Assembly (NCBI GenBank): GCA_023055505.1
Contig: JALIRH010000002.1
Span: forward strand, 3,581,001 to 3,645,000
Source: Callipepla californica brunnescens
Lineage: Eukaryota; Chordata; Aves; Galliformes; Odontophoridae
DNA: 64,000 nt
Direction: 5' to 3'
Both the position numbers and the translations under genes were made by a program. The notes beneath the pieces are model-generated. The model was not told the origin of the DNA, did no database searches, and saw nothing but the letters and a program-made list of their open reading frames with translations. Below, piece by piece: positions 49,622 to 61,971 of this stretch. The first letter of the stretch is position 1. Every line of letters starts with the position of its first letter.

Positions 49622-51599
49622 GAAGTTACAATATGGATAATGTGCATGTTATAGTATATCTTGGAAGGACCTCTTAACATGATCTGTAAACAGTGAATGC
49701 CCATGGACATGCATACATACAACTGTCTCCATGTAGATGTTTTGAGCTGAATCCTACTCCCAAGTGTTGTGTGTGAAACACTTTGGTAGGAAGGCACCGG
49801 CTGCTCCACTTGCAGTACTAGGCTAATGCCCAAGTTTTGAGCTTTGCTTCTCTAGAGGATATCCAGACATGTTTTAATATTTCAGTAAAGTGAATGCAAA
49901 AGACTACTAATCTTTTTGTATCTCCGTTTTCTGTGATACTGATTATCATGAGAAATTGCAGTGGAAAAGTGCTAGGCAGCGTACACAACCTATTTGTTTG
50001 CCTTTTTTTTTTCTGAGAGAAGTGGTGAGGAATTTAAAGTAGTTTGCTTTTCTTTGTTTACCTTAGGCAAATTAACTAGAGGCTTTTTCAGGGCTCTTTT
50101 ACAGTATTGAATCTAAATACCGAATCTGAAAGAACTGTGTTCCCTAAGCATGTAGTGAATAATAGTGAGACAGAATATCATAGCTTATGTATTTTCCTCT
50201 AATGCTACTTGAATTAGTCTGTGGTATAGTAAGGATGCTGCAAGGTATGGATCATCTCTTTGTCTACATGCATCTCTGAACAATGAGGCTTAAGGTTTCT
50301 GGGCGCTGCTTGATATGAAAGCTATTAATAAGTACAACTAGCATTAAGCGTGAAAGTATTACATTTCAGGGAGAGTATTCATATGGTTAAAATTAAACAT
50401 TAACGTTAGCTAACTCAGTGAACCAAAGCCCTAACAATGTTCACACTGGAGATGTGCCATCTCCACGCACAGAATTTATTTAAAAATAAGAAAACGATAC
50501 GATCTGAATGAAAAACGAGCAGTTCAAAAATGAAAAAGATGTGTTGGAGATGTACTGTAAGGTGATATGGGTGAAATATGTAAGGAGGCGAAAGAGGTGG
50601 GAGAAATTCAAACTTTTATCACCTGGAAATATATTTTTATTGTCAGTATTTCTTAATAATGAGAAAAATATATGTCAACAAGCCAGTGGCCTTTAGGAAT
50701 TATTACTACTGGTGAAATAGCTGAACCTGCAGGAATATAGTTCCCATTCAACTCTGTCTTGTTGCATTTTTATGTCAGCGTAAATCCACTGACTCAGTGA
50801 AATTCAGCCCACACCTTGTGATTTCAGTGTCTAACTGAATCTGTGCAAGCAGCAATCCATATATTTCAGAGTTCGTGTTTTATTTCCCGCTGCCACAGCA
50901 TTATTCCAGTGTGGTATGATAGGAAACATGGTTAACCATCTTTGATTTTTCTACTTTTTTTTTTTTTTTAACTGGAGTGGCTTCTCTGGATTTTAAGATG
51001 TTTGATAGCTAACTCAAACTTTAGGTAAACATAAAAAATAAATTTATGCAAAACAAATCTAGTATTCTATTTTTTTAGCTTTGTTTCTTAAATGTGGAGA
51101 AATGGGCATACAAAAGCAAAATTACTCACCTGTTCAAATCTGGCATACTCGTGCACAACATTGCTGATGGTTTAATCAGTAGACTGGGAGCCAAGGTTTC
51201 AAATACAACAACACTAACTTCACACATACACAGAAATGTTGAATACTGTATGATCTTTCTTTTGGAGGTGTTCCACCCATCTTTTCATCGGAAGCAAAAG
51301 GATGTGAAAATAGGCAAGAGGTAAAAGTACTGTTGCAGGATTATGCACATTACTTTGTGCTTGAGTGTGCTGAGAAAAAAGATGCAGGCAGAATGCCAGG
51401 AACCATTGATTTGTCATGGGTTTGTGTTGAATCTCAGCATCACTATTTCTGTTTTTTAATGATTACATGTACTCACTAACCTTTAAAACCTGCAGGAGAG
51501 AATGCAGTGCTTACAGTGAAAAGATATCATCCTAAAAATGACATGCACACTGTTATAGTGAAACGATAAAAATAATGGTCAGTGCTAAAAAAGTAAAGC

Positions 51600-52010
51600 T
51601 GGCTTCTTTCGCTGCTTTCTTTTGAATTCAGAAAAGCGGTGTGCATTGTTGGAAAATAAGGTTTCGAGAGAAGTTTAATGTTCAAGAATTTAATGCTTTA
51701 ATTACGCAGTATCAAGGTTTGCTTAATTAGAAAACAGCATATAGAACTTTTTGACATATCAGCAAAACATTACTAGCAGCTTTCTTTGGAAATCTAAAAA
51801 TACTCAGGAAAATCAGATGCTGAGCCATACAAAAAACCTGTGAAAGACAACGGAGCCTTTTAATGGATTAATTAGAAATCATTTGAACATACATGTACTT
51901 GATCTATTTTTTGACTTATCAGAGAAGCTGCAGAGCAGATTATTTTTATGTCTGTATACTGTCAATACTTAAAAACATGAACTAACTGAAGTCTTTTTTG
52001 CATTTGCCTT
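51600..52010. promoter_or_regulatory. Possible conserved non-coding element, homeodomain motifs
   Basis: Non-repetitive sequence containing several TAATTA/TTAATTAG motifs ('tgctttaattacgcag', 'gcttaattagaaaac', 'ggattaattagaaatc') and retained CpGs near 51609 and 51852. This composition resembles developmental enhancers near homeobox targets. It is a visual judgement only; conservation is not tested. Confidence 0.2.
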
Positions 52011-52214
52011 GGTTTCTCATAGCTTTTCAGAAGGAGAATCACCTGAACCACCAACCCAGCAACATCCTCTCTGTTCCGTGCTGTTTAACCATTTGAATTA
52101 GCTAAACCCACCAAATATCCTATATTTAGACATTAAGCCTGCTGTCTAGAGGGTTTCTTTTGCTCAGCTGTTGTGTAGTGGATTAATTCATCACACAGAC
52201 ATCTGTCCTTTTAA

Positions 52215-52482
52215 TAGAATCATAGAAAGATTTGGGTTAGAAAGAATTTTCAGATCATCTTATTCCAGGGTTCTGCCATGGGCAGGGAAACCTCCAAGCT
52301 TACCGGGTTGCTCAGTGCCCCATCCAGCCTGGCCTTGATCACCTCTGGGGAGGGGGCATCCACAGCTTCTCTTGGCAGCCTGTTCCAGTGCCTCACCACC
52401 CTCTGAGTCGATAATTTCTTCCTTATATCTAATTTAAACCCACTCTCTTTCCATTTAAAACTATTATCCCTTGTCCTGTGAA
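52215..52482 (-). mobile_element. CR1 LINE, 3' end fragment
   Basis: Antisense CR1: 'tagaatcatagaaagatttg', 'ctgccatgggcagggaaacc', 'ccccatccagcctggccttg', 'gcagcctgttccagtgcctc' and 'ctattatcccttgtcctgtg'. Tail plus the last ORF2 codons, truncated at 52482. Confidence 0.95.
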
Positions 52483-54349
52483 GATGAAGGACATGAACAT
52501 TTTAGAATTGTTTTCAGTACCTGAATGCATTATATATTGCCTTTCAGAAAGGGAGTTTCTTCCTAAAGCCATCTGCTATCCAAAGCTTGCTGTGAAAGTT
52601 TAAATTCCTTCTGATGCCCATCTTGAGCTCTGATCATTGTCCTGTTTCTGACAGATTGGAAGCTGAGCCCTAAGTGCATTTATGCAGCCAAGGTTTGGTA
52701 GCAACAGCTTGTTCCCTTGTCAGATGCAGCCTTCTCTATTTAGCAGAGTCCCGGGCTGCCAGATGTTGACTTTCATTTGAAGCCTTAGCAAAACATGGAG
52801 TATAGCACCTTCTCCTCAGGTTCCAGTTTGTTGGTGAGAATTTCATTGAATTTAGGTGGATTAGAAACACAATCTTGTCCTTCATTTGTGTTAAAAACAG
52901 GTTAAATCCATTTCATTTTGGACTTCTACTAAAAGCGTGTTGCAATTAGGTAAAAAAATTATCTCAGTAAACACATAAATAAAAGAACATTCAGCCTATT
53001 GAATCTTGGGAGTTCAGTGTTAAGTGTGAAACGTGCTCCAGTACATGCGATGTAAAGTCCAGTTCAAGATTCTGTTCCTCATTCTCCAAATTAGTAACTA
53101 TTGCTCTGTGGCCTTGGGCAGTCTCTTAATATTTATTAAGTAATTATTAGAAAATATTAATTAAGTATATATTGCTTAGTATGGAGTTCCTGAAAAGTTC
53201 ATTTGAAATCAAGAGGATCTGTGTGAGCAGAGGGTGGAGACATTCCAATTTCTTTGTTCTTCATCGCCCTGTGCAGCCTGCTGAAATAAGATGGTGAATT
53301 TACTTTGAGGAGATGAGTGGTGGATTGTCCAATCATCAAGATAACTAAAAGGATCGTAAATCATGTGAAGTGTAACCCTGACCATAAATCATTTATGGCA
53401 CTACATGAAAGATTTTAGGAGATAAGGAGGTATATATGTCTGAGCTGATTTTCCTCTACGCTCACTGCAGGGCTGTAAGCCCTTTCTGCTTCCACAAGTG
53501 CTTTCTGTTTCAGAGTGCTTGTACAAAGCCAGCTGGAGAGGGTCACACTAGAGCTACCAACTCTTTGGAATAGAACTTTGTCAAGATTTCTACTCTTCTG
53601 CACATTGAAGGATCAGAGGATACTTTGACTAGAAATCTCAAAAGAGAAAAACCTTATTTCTTGTATTTTCTATGTCCTCTGGATCTCTTTAACACAGATG
53701 TTGACCATAGAAGGGTTTTTAAATGATGAGGACAGAATAAATAATGGATGATTTAGGAAGCCATAATACAACCACCAAACCTAGCCCTTTTTAATTCTTG
53801 CTTTCATTCTTCTGTGTGTCTTCAGTTTCCAATTTCTGATACTAGAAAATTCATAAATTAAAATATAGAGAGTGATTGTGAAGTGTATTGCTTACGATGT
53901 ATTCCATTTTATAAAATTTGCTGTTAATAAAATAAGACTGTATCTGTTTCTAAATGCATTCTAAATGCATTCAGTTCAATTAATTGTACTGCTGAGTATC
54001 TACAGTAGAATTTTTTTTTTCAAATAATTCCTGTTTGGAGCAATATTTCATGCCATAAATTTCTTTTGCTAGAACAGTGCAACTGGGAGTGGAGGAGGAA
54101 GGCAGCTGATGGAAGATCCTAAATACCTGGGCACTCATGACCTCTCTTGAAGGACAGCTTTGTTATAAAGGAGAGGGTGAAAGCAGAGACTTATTAAAAG
54201 AGCCCTGAAAAACAAAGACACAGGTCTGAAAGCAGCACATGAAGCAGTGATTTCTTTCAGGGCTGTTGGAAAATGAAAATTCAAGCTATAAAAACATAGG
54301 GAGAGTAGAGAACATATTCTTGGGAAAAATATCATGCAGTCACACTCAC

Positions 54350-54460
54350 CAAATTTGTAATGCCACAAAGAGGACTTCCATCCTTGCATATAAATCAAGT
54401 AGTTGTCTTCACTTTTGACACAAGTAACCGTTCCAAAATCAGGAGTTTCCATAACCATGC
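54350..54460 (-). CDS. Possible internal exon (unidentified)
   Basis: Minus-strand block with a near-consensus donor (TTTG|GTGAGT) and symmetric 111-bp length in phase 1. It reads METPDFGTVTCVKSEDNY, then LIYMQGWKSSLWHYKF up to the donor, a composition that looks coding. The acceptor (AATAG|GC) is weak, with little polypyrimidine before it, so the 5' boundary is uncertain. No family recognised. Confidence 0.25.
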
Positions 54461-56473
54461 CTATTGTTCATTATTGAGTCACCAAATCATACAGCATGAT
54501 AGGGCTGGAAATACTGTCCTAACTTTTCATGTTTGCATCATGGTGAGCTGCAGCTCAAGAAAGCTCAGCTGCTGTTTGACTCCAGTTCCCCTTTCTGCAT
54601 AAAGAGATGAGGTTTGTGTGTTTATTCAGATAAATAATACTTGGCGGAAATGTCATTCAGAAAAATGTTGATTTTGACGTTGCCCAAATGAAGATTTTTT
54701 TTCCCATAATTTTAGGCTTTCTCAAAATACGTCTTCCTTCCTTGAGTCACTTCTTGAACCACAGTGATCTTAAATGGAAGGAGCACAGCAAAGCTGCTGC
54801 TGATCCATATCACCAGTACTTAAAATTTACCTCTTTTGGCTTCTGTGCATGATTGAAATAAACTGAAACACAGGAGTTTAGTGCTTTTAAGAGATGTTCC
54901 TTTGCTTTGACCCATTTTACTACCAATTTCTAATTATTTTTTTCTTCTCCTTCCAGTAGATGCCCTCACACTCATTCTTTGCTAAAATATCTCACGGGGT
55001 TCTGTTGCCTAGTATTTTCTTCATAGACAAGTTAACCTGAGTCATGGGAGCAGTTGGTAGCTTTCCTGTATGCTTATTTTGGTATTGATGATGTGTAATG
55101 GCAAGTAGTAGCTCGTCACCTTTGATTTTCCTACTGCATCATATGCCTGCAGAGCGTGGATGTCTTTGAACTGTTAATTAACAGTAGGAGCAGGATGTGT
55201 GCTAAACTATACAGATTTAACATATCATTCTAAGGTGGTGAAGTTTTGTCTCAGTTTCTGAAAGTTTGGAGAAGGAGCAATGGGATTTTTATTTTTACCC
55301 TTTCTTCAGAAACCAGACGTTGAGGTTACAGGAAAGTATGTAAGGATCAGTGAGAGAGAACAGGAAAACAAATGCTAAGCCTTATGTTGTTGGAATTTGG
55401 CAATCCAAGGACTTCTTAGAATTTCAGATTTTAGAAATTCTTCCCAGTAATGATTCTCAAGACTTGCTGGGAGCAAAACCCTACATCTCTGGAAGCTTGC
55501 AGTTGAGTAATGGATGAGGATTCAGAAGGATGCTAAGCATTTAATGGTCTAAGTTGCATTTCCACAATAACACTTGTTTACATTTTTGGTTAAAGTGAGC
55601 TAACTGCTGATATTTAGTCTCTCTAACTGGGATAAGAGGATTCCAGAGTCAGTGGGGAATCAAGAAAAGGTTTCTGGTGCCAACAAGGTTGAGCAGTCTG
55701 TGGTTTCCTGGAGAGATCTGGATCTTCTGGATTGATGCTGTGCAAGGGAGCTTGGGACCCAGGACAGAAAACAGGTTTCCTTTTCAGACGGTGGTGGTTA
55801 GTCTCCAGCTGCTATAGATATTTCTTTCAAAGCTGACAGTCTTGACTTGGAGCTCTAATTGGTTTCAGCTATCTTCTAAATGTAACATCAGTTTAATTCC
55901 TTGCCGGTATGCACCAGCAAACTGGCTTTTTAAATCAGGGAGTAGAGCTTATTACAGACTCCCTGAAAACATTAGGGCTAGGTGCTGGAGTGTGGCTTCT
56001 TTTTTCACTATTTAAAATACTTGTAAGGTTAATGCTTCAGGTATTCCAAGAGCTTATTCTGTTCTTCTGAGCTAAAGAAGGGCAAGTTATTTTATACCAA
56101 CGTCAACCTGTTTCACTATGTTAATGTGTGTGTGTGGGTGGCTGTATTTGTACAGCAAATAGAACACAGCTTCATTCGGTGTCGCTTTCTCTTCTCATTG
56201 ATCTGAAGGCTTTGCAATCCCTGCTATTTCAAAATCTCACATTTCTTTAAAAAAATGAGGAAGAAAAAACAAGGAGAGAAGATTGTAAGCTTGCAAAGAG
56301 CTCTGGCTATGTTGCAAAATCCTACTCTGTATTTGAAAACTGAATTCTGCTAAAAGATAGAGAGCTATTGAAGCAGAGTGGGAAGGATTGCTTCCAGCCA
56401 TGATGCTGAACCCCTCTGTTACCCCTTAATTGTCTTTTTCTGGTTATGTAATATTTTAAGATGACTGGTCTGC

Positions 56474-56521
56474 TACTGCTATTATTGCTATTATTATTTC
56501 ATAGTTACTATTATTATTATG
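56474..56521. repeat. (TAT/ATT)n trinucleotide repeat
   Basis: Two clusters of TAT/ATT units separated by 'tcatagttac'. Confidence 0.9.
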
Positions 56522-56539
56522 TCTTAACTTATTCTACGG

Positions 56540-56790
56540 GGACTTCTGAGTCACAACCTGAACCGCTGGTTGAGTGCCTGAAGGAAAGACTCAGTCAGCC
56601 CTGGGAGCACAGGTGAAGGCAGTTCACCTGTGTGACCAGAAGGGGTGGAGCAAGGCTGCACCTCTCTTAGACTTCATTTAAGGGCTGGCTGCCAATGAGG
56701 AAGGATGTCTTATTAGAGATCCTTGCTTTGGAGTTCTTTCCCTGCAAGCCTAGATCATTGGAGACAGGTGAGCATTCATTTTTCCTTCCT
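56540..56790. other. GC-richer segment with E-box hairpin, possible LTR-like repeat
   Basis: A block of distinct composition with promoter-like short words. At 56608-56632 'cacaggtgaa' and 'ttcacctgtg' form a perfect 10-bp inverted repeat around a 5-base spacer; each arm holds a CACCTG/CAGGTG E-box of the kind bound by ZEB/SNAI factors. The segment reminds me of dispersed galliform repeats, but I cannot name one and see no TG...CA termini or flanking duplication. Confidence 0.25.
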
Positions 56791-59670
56791 TTTGTAACAT
56801 CTGTTTGTTTGCACAGGTTTTGCCTTTACACTTATATTTTTGCATTGGTGGAAAGAAACGTTCTCCTACTATCATACATTTGTCTTTTCCTTGTTTCCTA
56901 CATGCGTTCTCACACTAGGTATTCCAAAAACCGTGTCCATCTTGAATCCTTCTTAACATTGTTAGATAGGGTAACACACCAAGTATCAGAAACAGTGCCC
57001 CTCTCTGTTCTTTATCCAGAGATAAAAGTCCCTCTGTGTGCTGGGGTGTATTTACAAGTTGCTGCTGCTCCATGCAGGTAGCTAATGAGAAGGTGCTACG
57101 CACTACCTTTTTTCTACAGTAGCTTCTACTGATAGTTTTAAACTTTACTGAGTAGTAACTTAAACAAACAAAAAAAGAAAAATCACCTTTTATTCTTTGT
57201 TTTTTGCTGCTGTTGACCGTTTGCTGTTCTGAAAAGTTCTGAGAGCTGCCTTACGCCTGTTGTAAATTGAAATGGTCTTGCTTACACAAAGAAGTAAAGG
57301 GTTTGGTCAGCCTGTAGATGTCAACTGTCTGCTGAGTGAGAAGCTGAAAAGAGCTTTGCTCAGAATGAAATGATACTGTATCAAACCATGTCTTCTCAAT
57401 GCTGGAAAGTATCTCTTTGGTTGGTCACTGTGGTTTTTTTTTTTAATGGTACGAAAGGCCACATTCTGACAGCACTTGTGCTTTGGACTTAGAAGAGGAG
57501 CTCTTGGCTGTCTGCTCTTGCAGAAGCAGTGTTTTGTTCGCAATGTGAGAGATGCAGGTGAGTCAGCCTGTGGTGCAGCCCTGCTGGTAACTTAAAGCTA
57601 GCTCTGCTGTATGTGTGCATTTACACATGGCATTTCTGGTATGTGGGGCTGAGCTTAAAGTATGGGATAAGGTGGTGTCAGCCAGATGGTAAACGTGGTT
57701 TCATGGGAATTAGGGTATATATTGGCTTGAGTAGCAGGTGTTTTTCCATGGGAGTTGAGCTCTCTGCCTCTACAGGAGCTATCATAGCTTGAACAACTCC
57801 TATAAATATATTCTGAACAGGCAGTTTAATGACCTGAATATGCATCTCATATCCTACCTAGGAGAAACGAAATTGGAAGATTTGAAATCCTGTATTTTTG
57901 ATGTTTCACCCTTGAATAGCATTTTTGTCTCCAAAATAATGCTGAGGTTTTGTAGAGCTGATGCTCTCAGTATCTGGGATGCAGCTGCTCCATAGAGCAC
58001 TGCTGGGAAAATGGGCACATCAGCCCAAAGCTGAAGAATATATAGAGTTGGCACCAAGTTAAGGATTCAAGAACTGTCCCTTTCTTCCTCTATTCTCCGT
58101 AAGGAAAAGAGGGAGAAAAATATCTACTTTCATGTGATAGGCTGGATATTTTTGGTCTATATAAAATGTGGTTACTTCCAGAGCAATGTGATTAGCAGAA
58201 CGATAACGAAAGATAGAAGTTTTGTTTAACTCGCAGCAGGTGGGTGTTCAGTGCCCCAAAAAGGTAAATCACCTTGAAATCACAGTTAGGCAAGCACAGT
58301 CAGCATGCTGCTGTCACGGGCTGTACTCTCAGAAATGGGAAGCGAGATGATAGCTCTCCTTGGATCAAAGCTGAGGCTCAAACTCCAAATGTTTCAAGGA
58401 CTCCATGTGAATTTGTGAATCTTTTATGTGCAGGGTAGTTAAAGATGCTTGACACTTCATAAAGGCATACTGCAGTGCCTTAAATATTCAGCCCCTAAGC
58501 TAGAAGGAAGTTATAATAGAAATGCCACAAAACTCAGATTCTTATCCAAAAAAATTAATGTGGACAACATGAGGTAAGAAGGTGGAATAGGCTGAATTAA
58601 TAAAGTGCATTGCTAATGTTTGCTAGATCCTAATGCAGGCTGCTGATTTGAATATCAGAGACTTGCTACAACGTTTTAGAGGCCTTTTTCTTTCGGTCTG
58701 GAAGAACAAGAACACCTGGTGCTGCTGTTGGGCTTGGTCTGGACATGAATTGAATGATAAGATTTCTCCTTCAGGTTTTGGAATCACATAGGAGTTCACC
58801 CATTGGTCCTTTGCATCCCAGTAATTCAGTGTCTGACCTTGCATAGCAATGAATGACCACAGAAGACTGTTGAAGAGGCCAGCAAATATTTTCTTCTGCA
58901 GTGATCTTTTTAACAGGAATGTACTTCAGAATCTGAAGATCTGTTCTTTCTCTGCGTGTAGAGTGTGTATCAAGGGTTCTCTTTGCAGCTATTGCATGGT
59001 GTAGACATGTCAACTGCTTGCAGTGAAGGAAAGAGCCTTGTTTGTACAGTCAGTGCTCCCTGATAATGATGAAAATCAAAGAAAGATCAAAGAATTGAAC
59101 AAGAAAAAAGGATTAAGTGATTAAGTTCTGCGTCTGTTCCATAAGAACCATTCCATATAGAAAGGCTGGCACAGTGAGCTTTGATATCTCTGCTGTGTAT
59201 TAATACTAAACATAGGTATCAGTCATATCTGAGAGCATTTGATTTCATTATAAGTTCCATTTCTAATCTGTTGCATTCGTTTATACCAAACTGCATCACA
59301 GTGAGATGAAGAGGCCACAATTACTGCTTTTTTGATGGAGACAGCATGAGTACGTTTCCATGGGCTCAGAGCTCACTGCCATGTATGTGTATAAGATCCT
59401 TGCTGATTTTGTGATAGCAGCAAATGATTTCTGCATTGTACCTGAAACTAATAGTTTAAATCACTGCTGCTTTCTTTGTTAGCTCTCTTAAGTCTGCCTT
59501 TGCTTTTCAAGTGTTACCTATTCCCAGGAAGGTCCTTGGGTCTTCCCATTTGAGGTGATGGAAGAAAAAATTCTTCCTTCTGATGTTTTAGGCTGTGCAC
59601 GTGTGTCACACTCTGGAGAGCCTGATTCTCTCCCTTGGCATGCTGGGACACTCATACAGGGCCTCCCCTG

Positions 59671-59808
59671 CATCATCTGTCCCTGGAAGTGTTCAAGCAA
59701 TGTGTGGATGTGGCACTGAGGGACATGGTTTACTGGGCAAGGTGATGATGGGTTGGTGGCTGGGCTAGATGATCTTAGCAGTCTCTTCCAACCTCAGCGA
59801 TTCTGTGG
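59671..59808 (+). mobile_element. CR1 LINE, 3' end fragment
   Basis: Sense CR1: 'ctgtccctggaagtgttcaa', 'gtgtggatgtggcactgagg', 'gacatggtttactgggcaag', 'gctgggctagatgatcttag' and 'acctcagcgattctgtgg'. 3' end present, 5' truncated. Confidence 0.94.
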
Positions 59809-61085
59809 CCTTTTACATACAGTGCTTTTACTTGATGTCCTTTCTGTATTGATATTTAACTGAAATGGATTGAATTCTTTCATTAAAACCTGAAAGAGCA
59901 AAAAGTCTGGAGAGCTAAACAGCCAACCAAGATGTTATGTACTTCTACAGAAAGGAGCAAGATCCTGAGAGTTTTAAGTACCCTGCGTAAGGTCAGAGTA
60001 AACTGACAGGAGATCCCAAATCAGGACCCAGAAACATAGTTTAAAGGCTCTTATTACAAGCTGGTAAGGGAATAGTTGTCTCAAGCTATTTTATTGCATT
60101 GCATCTTTGACCTCAACATAGTCAAGAAAAATCAATATTTTCCATAGACTTCTGGAGATGGCTTTGTGAGGGGATGAGAATAGTCTGATGTATTTAATGA
60201 AGCTGGTGGCAGAAAGTAAATATTGTCACCGAGTTGTCACCACAGATCAGAGGGAGAGCAGTGATTTCTAAAGAAGCTGCTATTTGCACATTTATTGATC
60301 TTTTGGTGGATCCGTAGTTACTGATACTTCTGTGATGCAGGGTTACGTTATTGGTCACACATTGCATTCCCCCCTTAAGTCATTTATATTCCCTACAGCC
60401 ACTGGCACAGCATGGCAAAGCAGTCTCAGTTTTCTGGCAGAAAGTGTAGTTTTCCTTCTGTGTTGGAGCAGTCACTATCCATGACTGCTGTGCTAAAAAT
60501 GTCTAATAATTAAGAACTAGTGTAATTCTGGTTTTAGAGAACTGATGTGCTCTGATTGCAGGATTAAGATTGTTCCTTTCTGTGCTGTGTCTCTGTAACA
60601 AAAAAAAATGGGTGAGTCTCAGTCTTCTGTTCAGGGAAGCAAGCACTCCCTCTTGAACACTTGGAGGATCCCAATAAGTCACGAAAGGGTAATGAAGAGA
60701 ATCTATATTGTTGGTCTTGACAGCAATAAAAGAGGACTTATGATTTGTTTTGGCTCATGAATTTAAACACCAGTGGAGTTATGAAAGCTTCTTACTGTGT
60801 TACCAGGATGATGACTGCTGATTGCAAATTACAGGGCTTTTTAGATCTGCCTACTGTGCGCCTCGAAGTCTCTTGCAGAAGACTTAGTTCTATATTTTAA
60901 TATTTTTAAACGGCTGTATGTACTAGGCAAAAAAACCTTGTTTGATAGAAGTGTACTAGGCAAACTTGTTCAAGTCCCATAATTTGCTACGTTTTAAAAT
61001 GATTTTAAAAATAGAGTCTAATTGAGGTACGCATTGCCATTTCTATTGCTTTATGCTCCACAAAGCCAATTAATTCTCTCTGCAG

Positions 61086-61320
61086 ACCTGAAAGTGTGAC
61101 AAGGAAGAAAGGAGCACAGCCCAAGGGTAATCCTATCTTTGAAGGTTTATTTTCGGATGGGAAGAAACTTTTTCAGCCCATGAAACAGGAGAAGTGTCTT
61201 GGTTGTCATGAGGCCACAAAATACCATAAGTTGCTGAAAGTAGGGGAAAGTGTGAGATGGAAACATGGGAATTGGAGAGGTTGGGCTGGCATCAAACCTG
61301 GAGCTGATGGGTGTCACGGG
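61086..61320 (+). CDS. Possible exon (unidentified)
   Basis: Plus-strand block after a good acceptor ('ccaattaattctctctgcag'). The frame reads PESVTRKKGAQPKGNPIFEG, then FQPMKQEKCLGCHEATKYH, to a stop at 61330. Donor-like sites occur at AAGG|GTAATC, CTGAAA|GTAGGG and ACGGG|GTAACG, so the 3' end is undecided. The single CLGCH motif resembles a haem-type CxxCH only by chance, as nothing else fits. No family recognised. Confidence 0.18.
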
Positions 61321-61950
61321 GTAACGTATTAGTGTTTGTAGTTGCCAGGATAAATGATTTAACACAAAATCAGCTTTTAATTTTGGATAAGCTAGAGAGG
61401 TGTTTTGGTGTCACATCTCTTTTAAAGCAGTTGGAGAAACACAACCCAAAGTGTTTTTCAGAGGGCTGTTAAAGCAGCAAGAATTTGCTGCCATAAGAGG
61501 TATGGTTCAGTTTGTTTTTAAAATTGTAGTCTTCATAACCTCCAGATAGCTTAGGCCAGACCTTCAGACTCAGAGAAGACAGTGAATAATTTTTTTTTTC
61601 CAGAGGCTTACAATTTCTGCTTCCATCTTTCCTTCATCTACATCCCGTAAACCACCCAGCTTGCACTCTGTCAATTAGCTGAATTTAACAGTGGTGTTTT
61701 CGTAACTATTTGCTTCCAATTCTTCTGTGTCTGTTACTTGTAGATGTTTGCATCTAAAATAGGAAAATTGGCTTTGTACAGCTCACAGGATTGTTTTCCT
61801 ACCTTGCAAAAAATAAGAGCCTTTATAAGCAGAAAACCAAAAAAACCAATAAAAAAAAAAAAGTTATTTTTCTACCCTTTGGTGCCCTTTAATCAGTTTA
61901 CTGTCCTGTTTTCCATCCATGATTTTCTTACTCTGGTACGTTGAAGATGG

Positions 61951-61971
61951 ATTTATTTATTTATTTATTTT
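61951..61971. repeat. (ATTT)n microsatellite
   Basis: Five tandem ATTT units. Confidence 0.95.

Larger units (their letters stand above)
42460..52214. other. Longest CR1-free stretch, single-copy DNA
   Basis: Nearly 10 kb without a recognised transposon or gene. Local structures listed separately: a 34-bp minisatellite (48420-48520) in a TAATTA-rich stretch, a 30-bp duplication (49563-49621) and a possible conserved block (51600-52010). A 9-bp perfect inverted repeat lies at 46088-46111. A freedom from insertions this long may reflect selection, chance, or old undetected repeats. Confidence 0.45.
52483..59670. other. Single-copy DNA with weak exon candidates
   Basis: No recognised gene. Includes the exon-like block at 54350-54460, an 11-bp exact tandem pair at 53950-53971, a GC-richer segment with an E-box hairpin at 56540-56790, a TAT/ATT repeat at 56474-56521 and overlapping minus frames at 58623-59013. 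Confidence 0.45.

Noticed and set aside
51130..51145. tRNA B-box-like 'gttcaaatc'
   Set aside because: No matching A box, acceptor stem or T run near it.
13246..59013. One large minus-strand gene linking the blocks at 13, 16, 25, 54 and 58 kb
   Set aside because: Three blocks end in their own stop codons and none matches a recognised family, so joining them would be guesswork.
61190..61215. Possible haem-binding CxxCH motif in the 61.1-kb block
   Set aside because: A single short motif in an unassigned frame; no cytochrome features around it.
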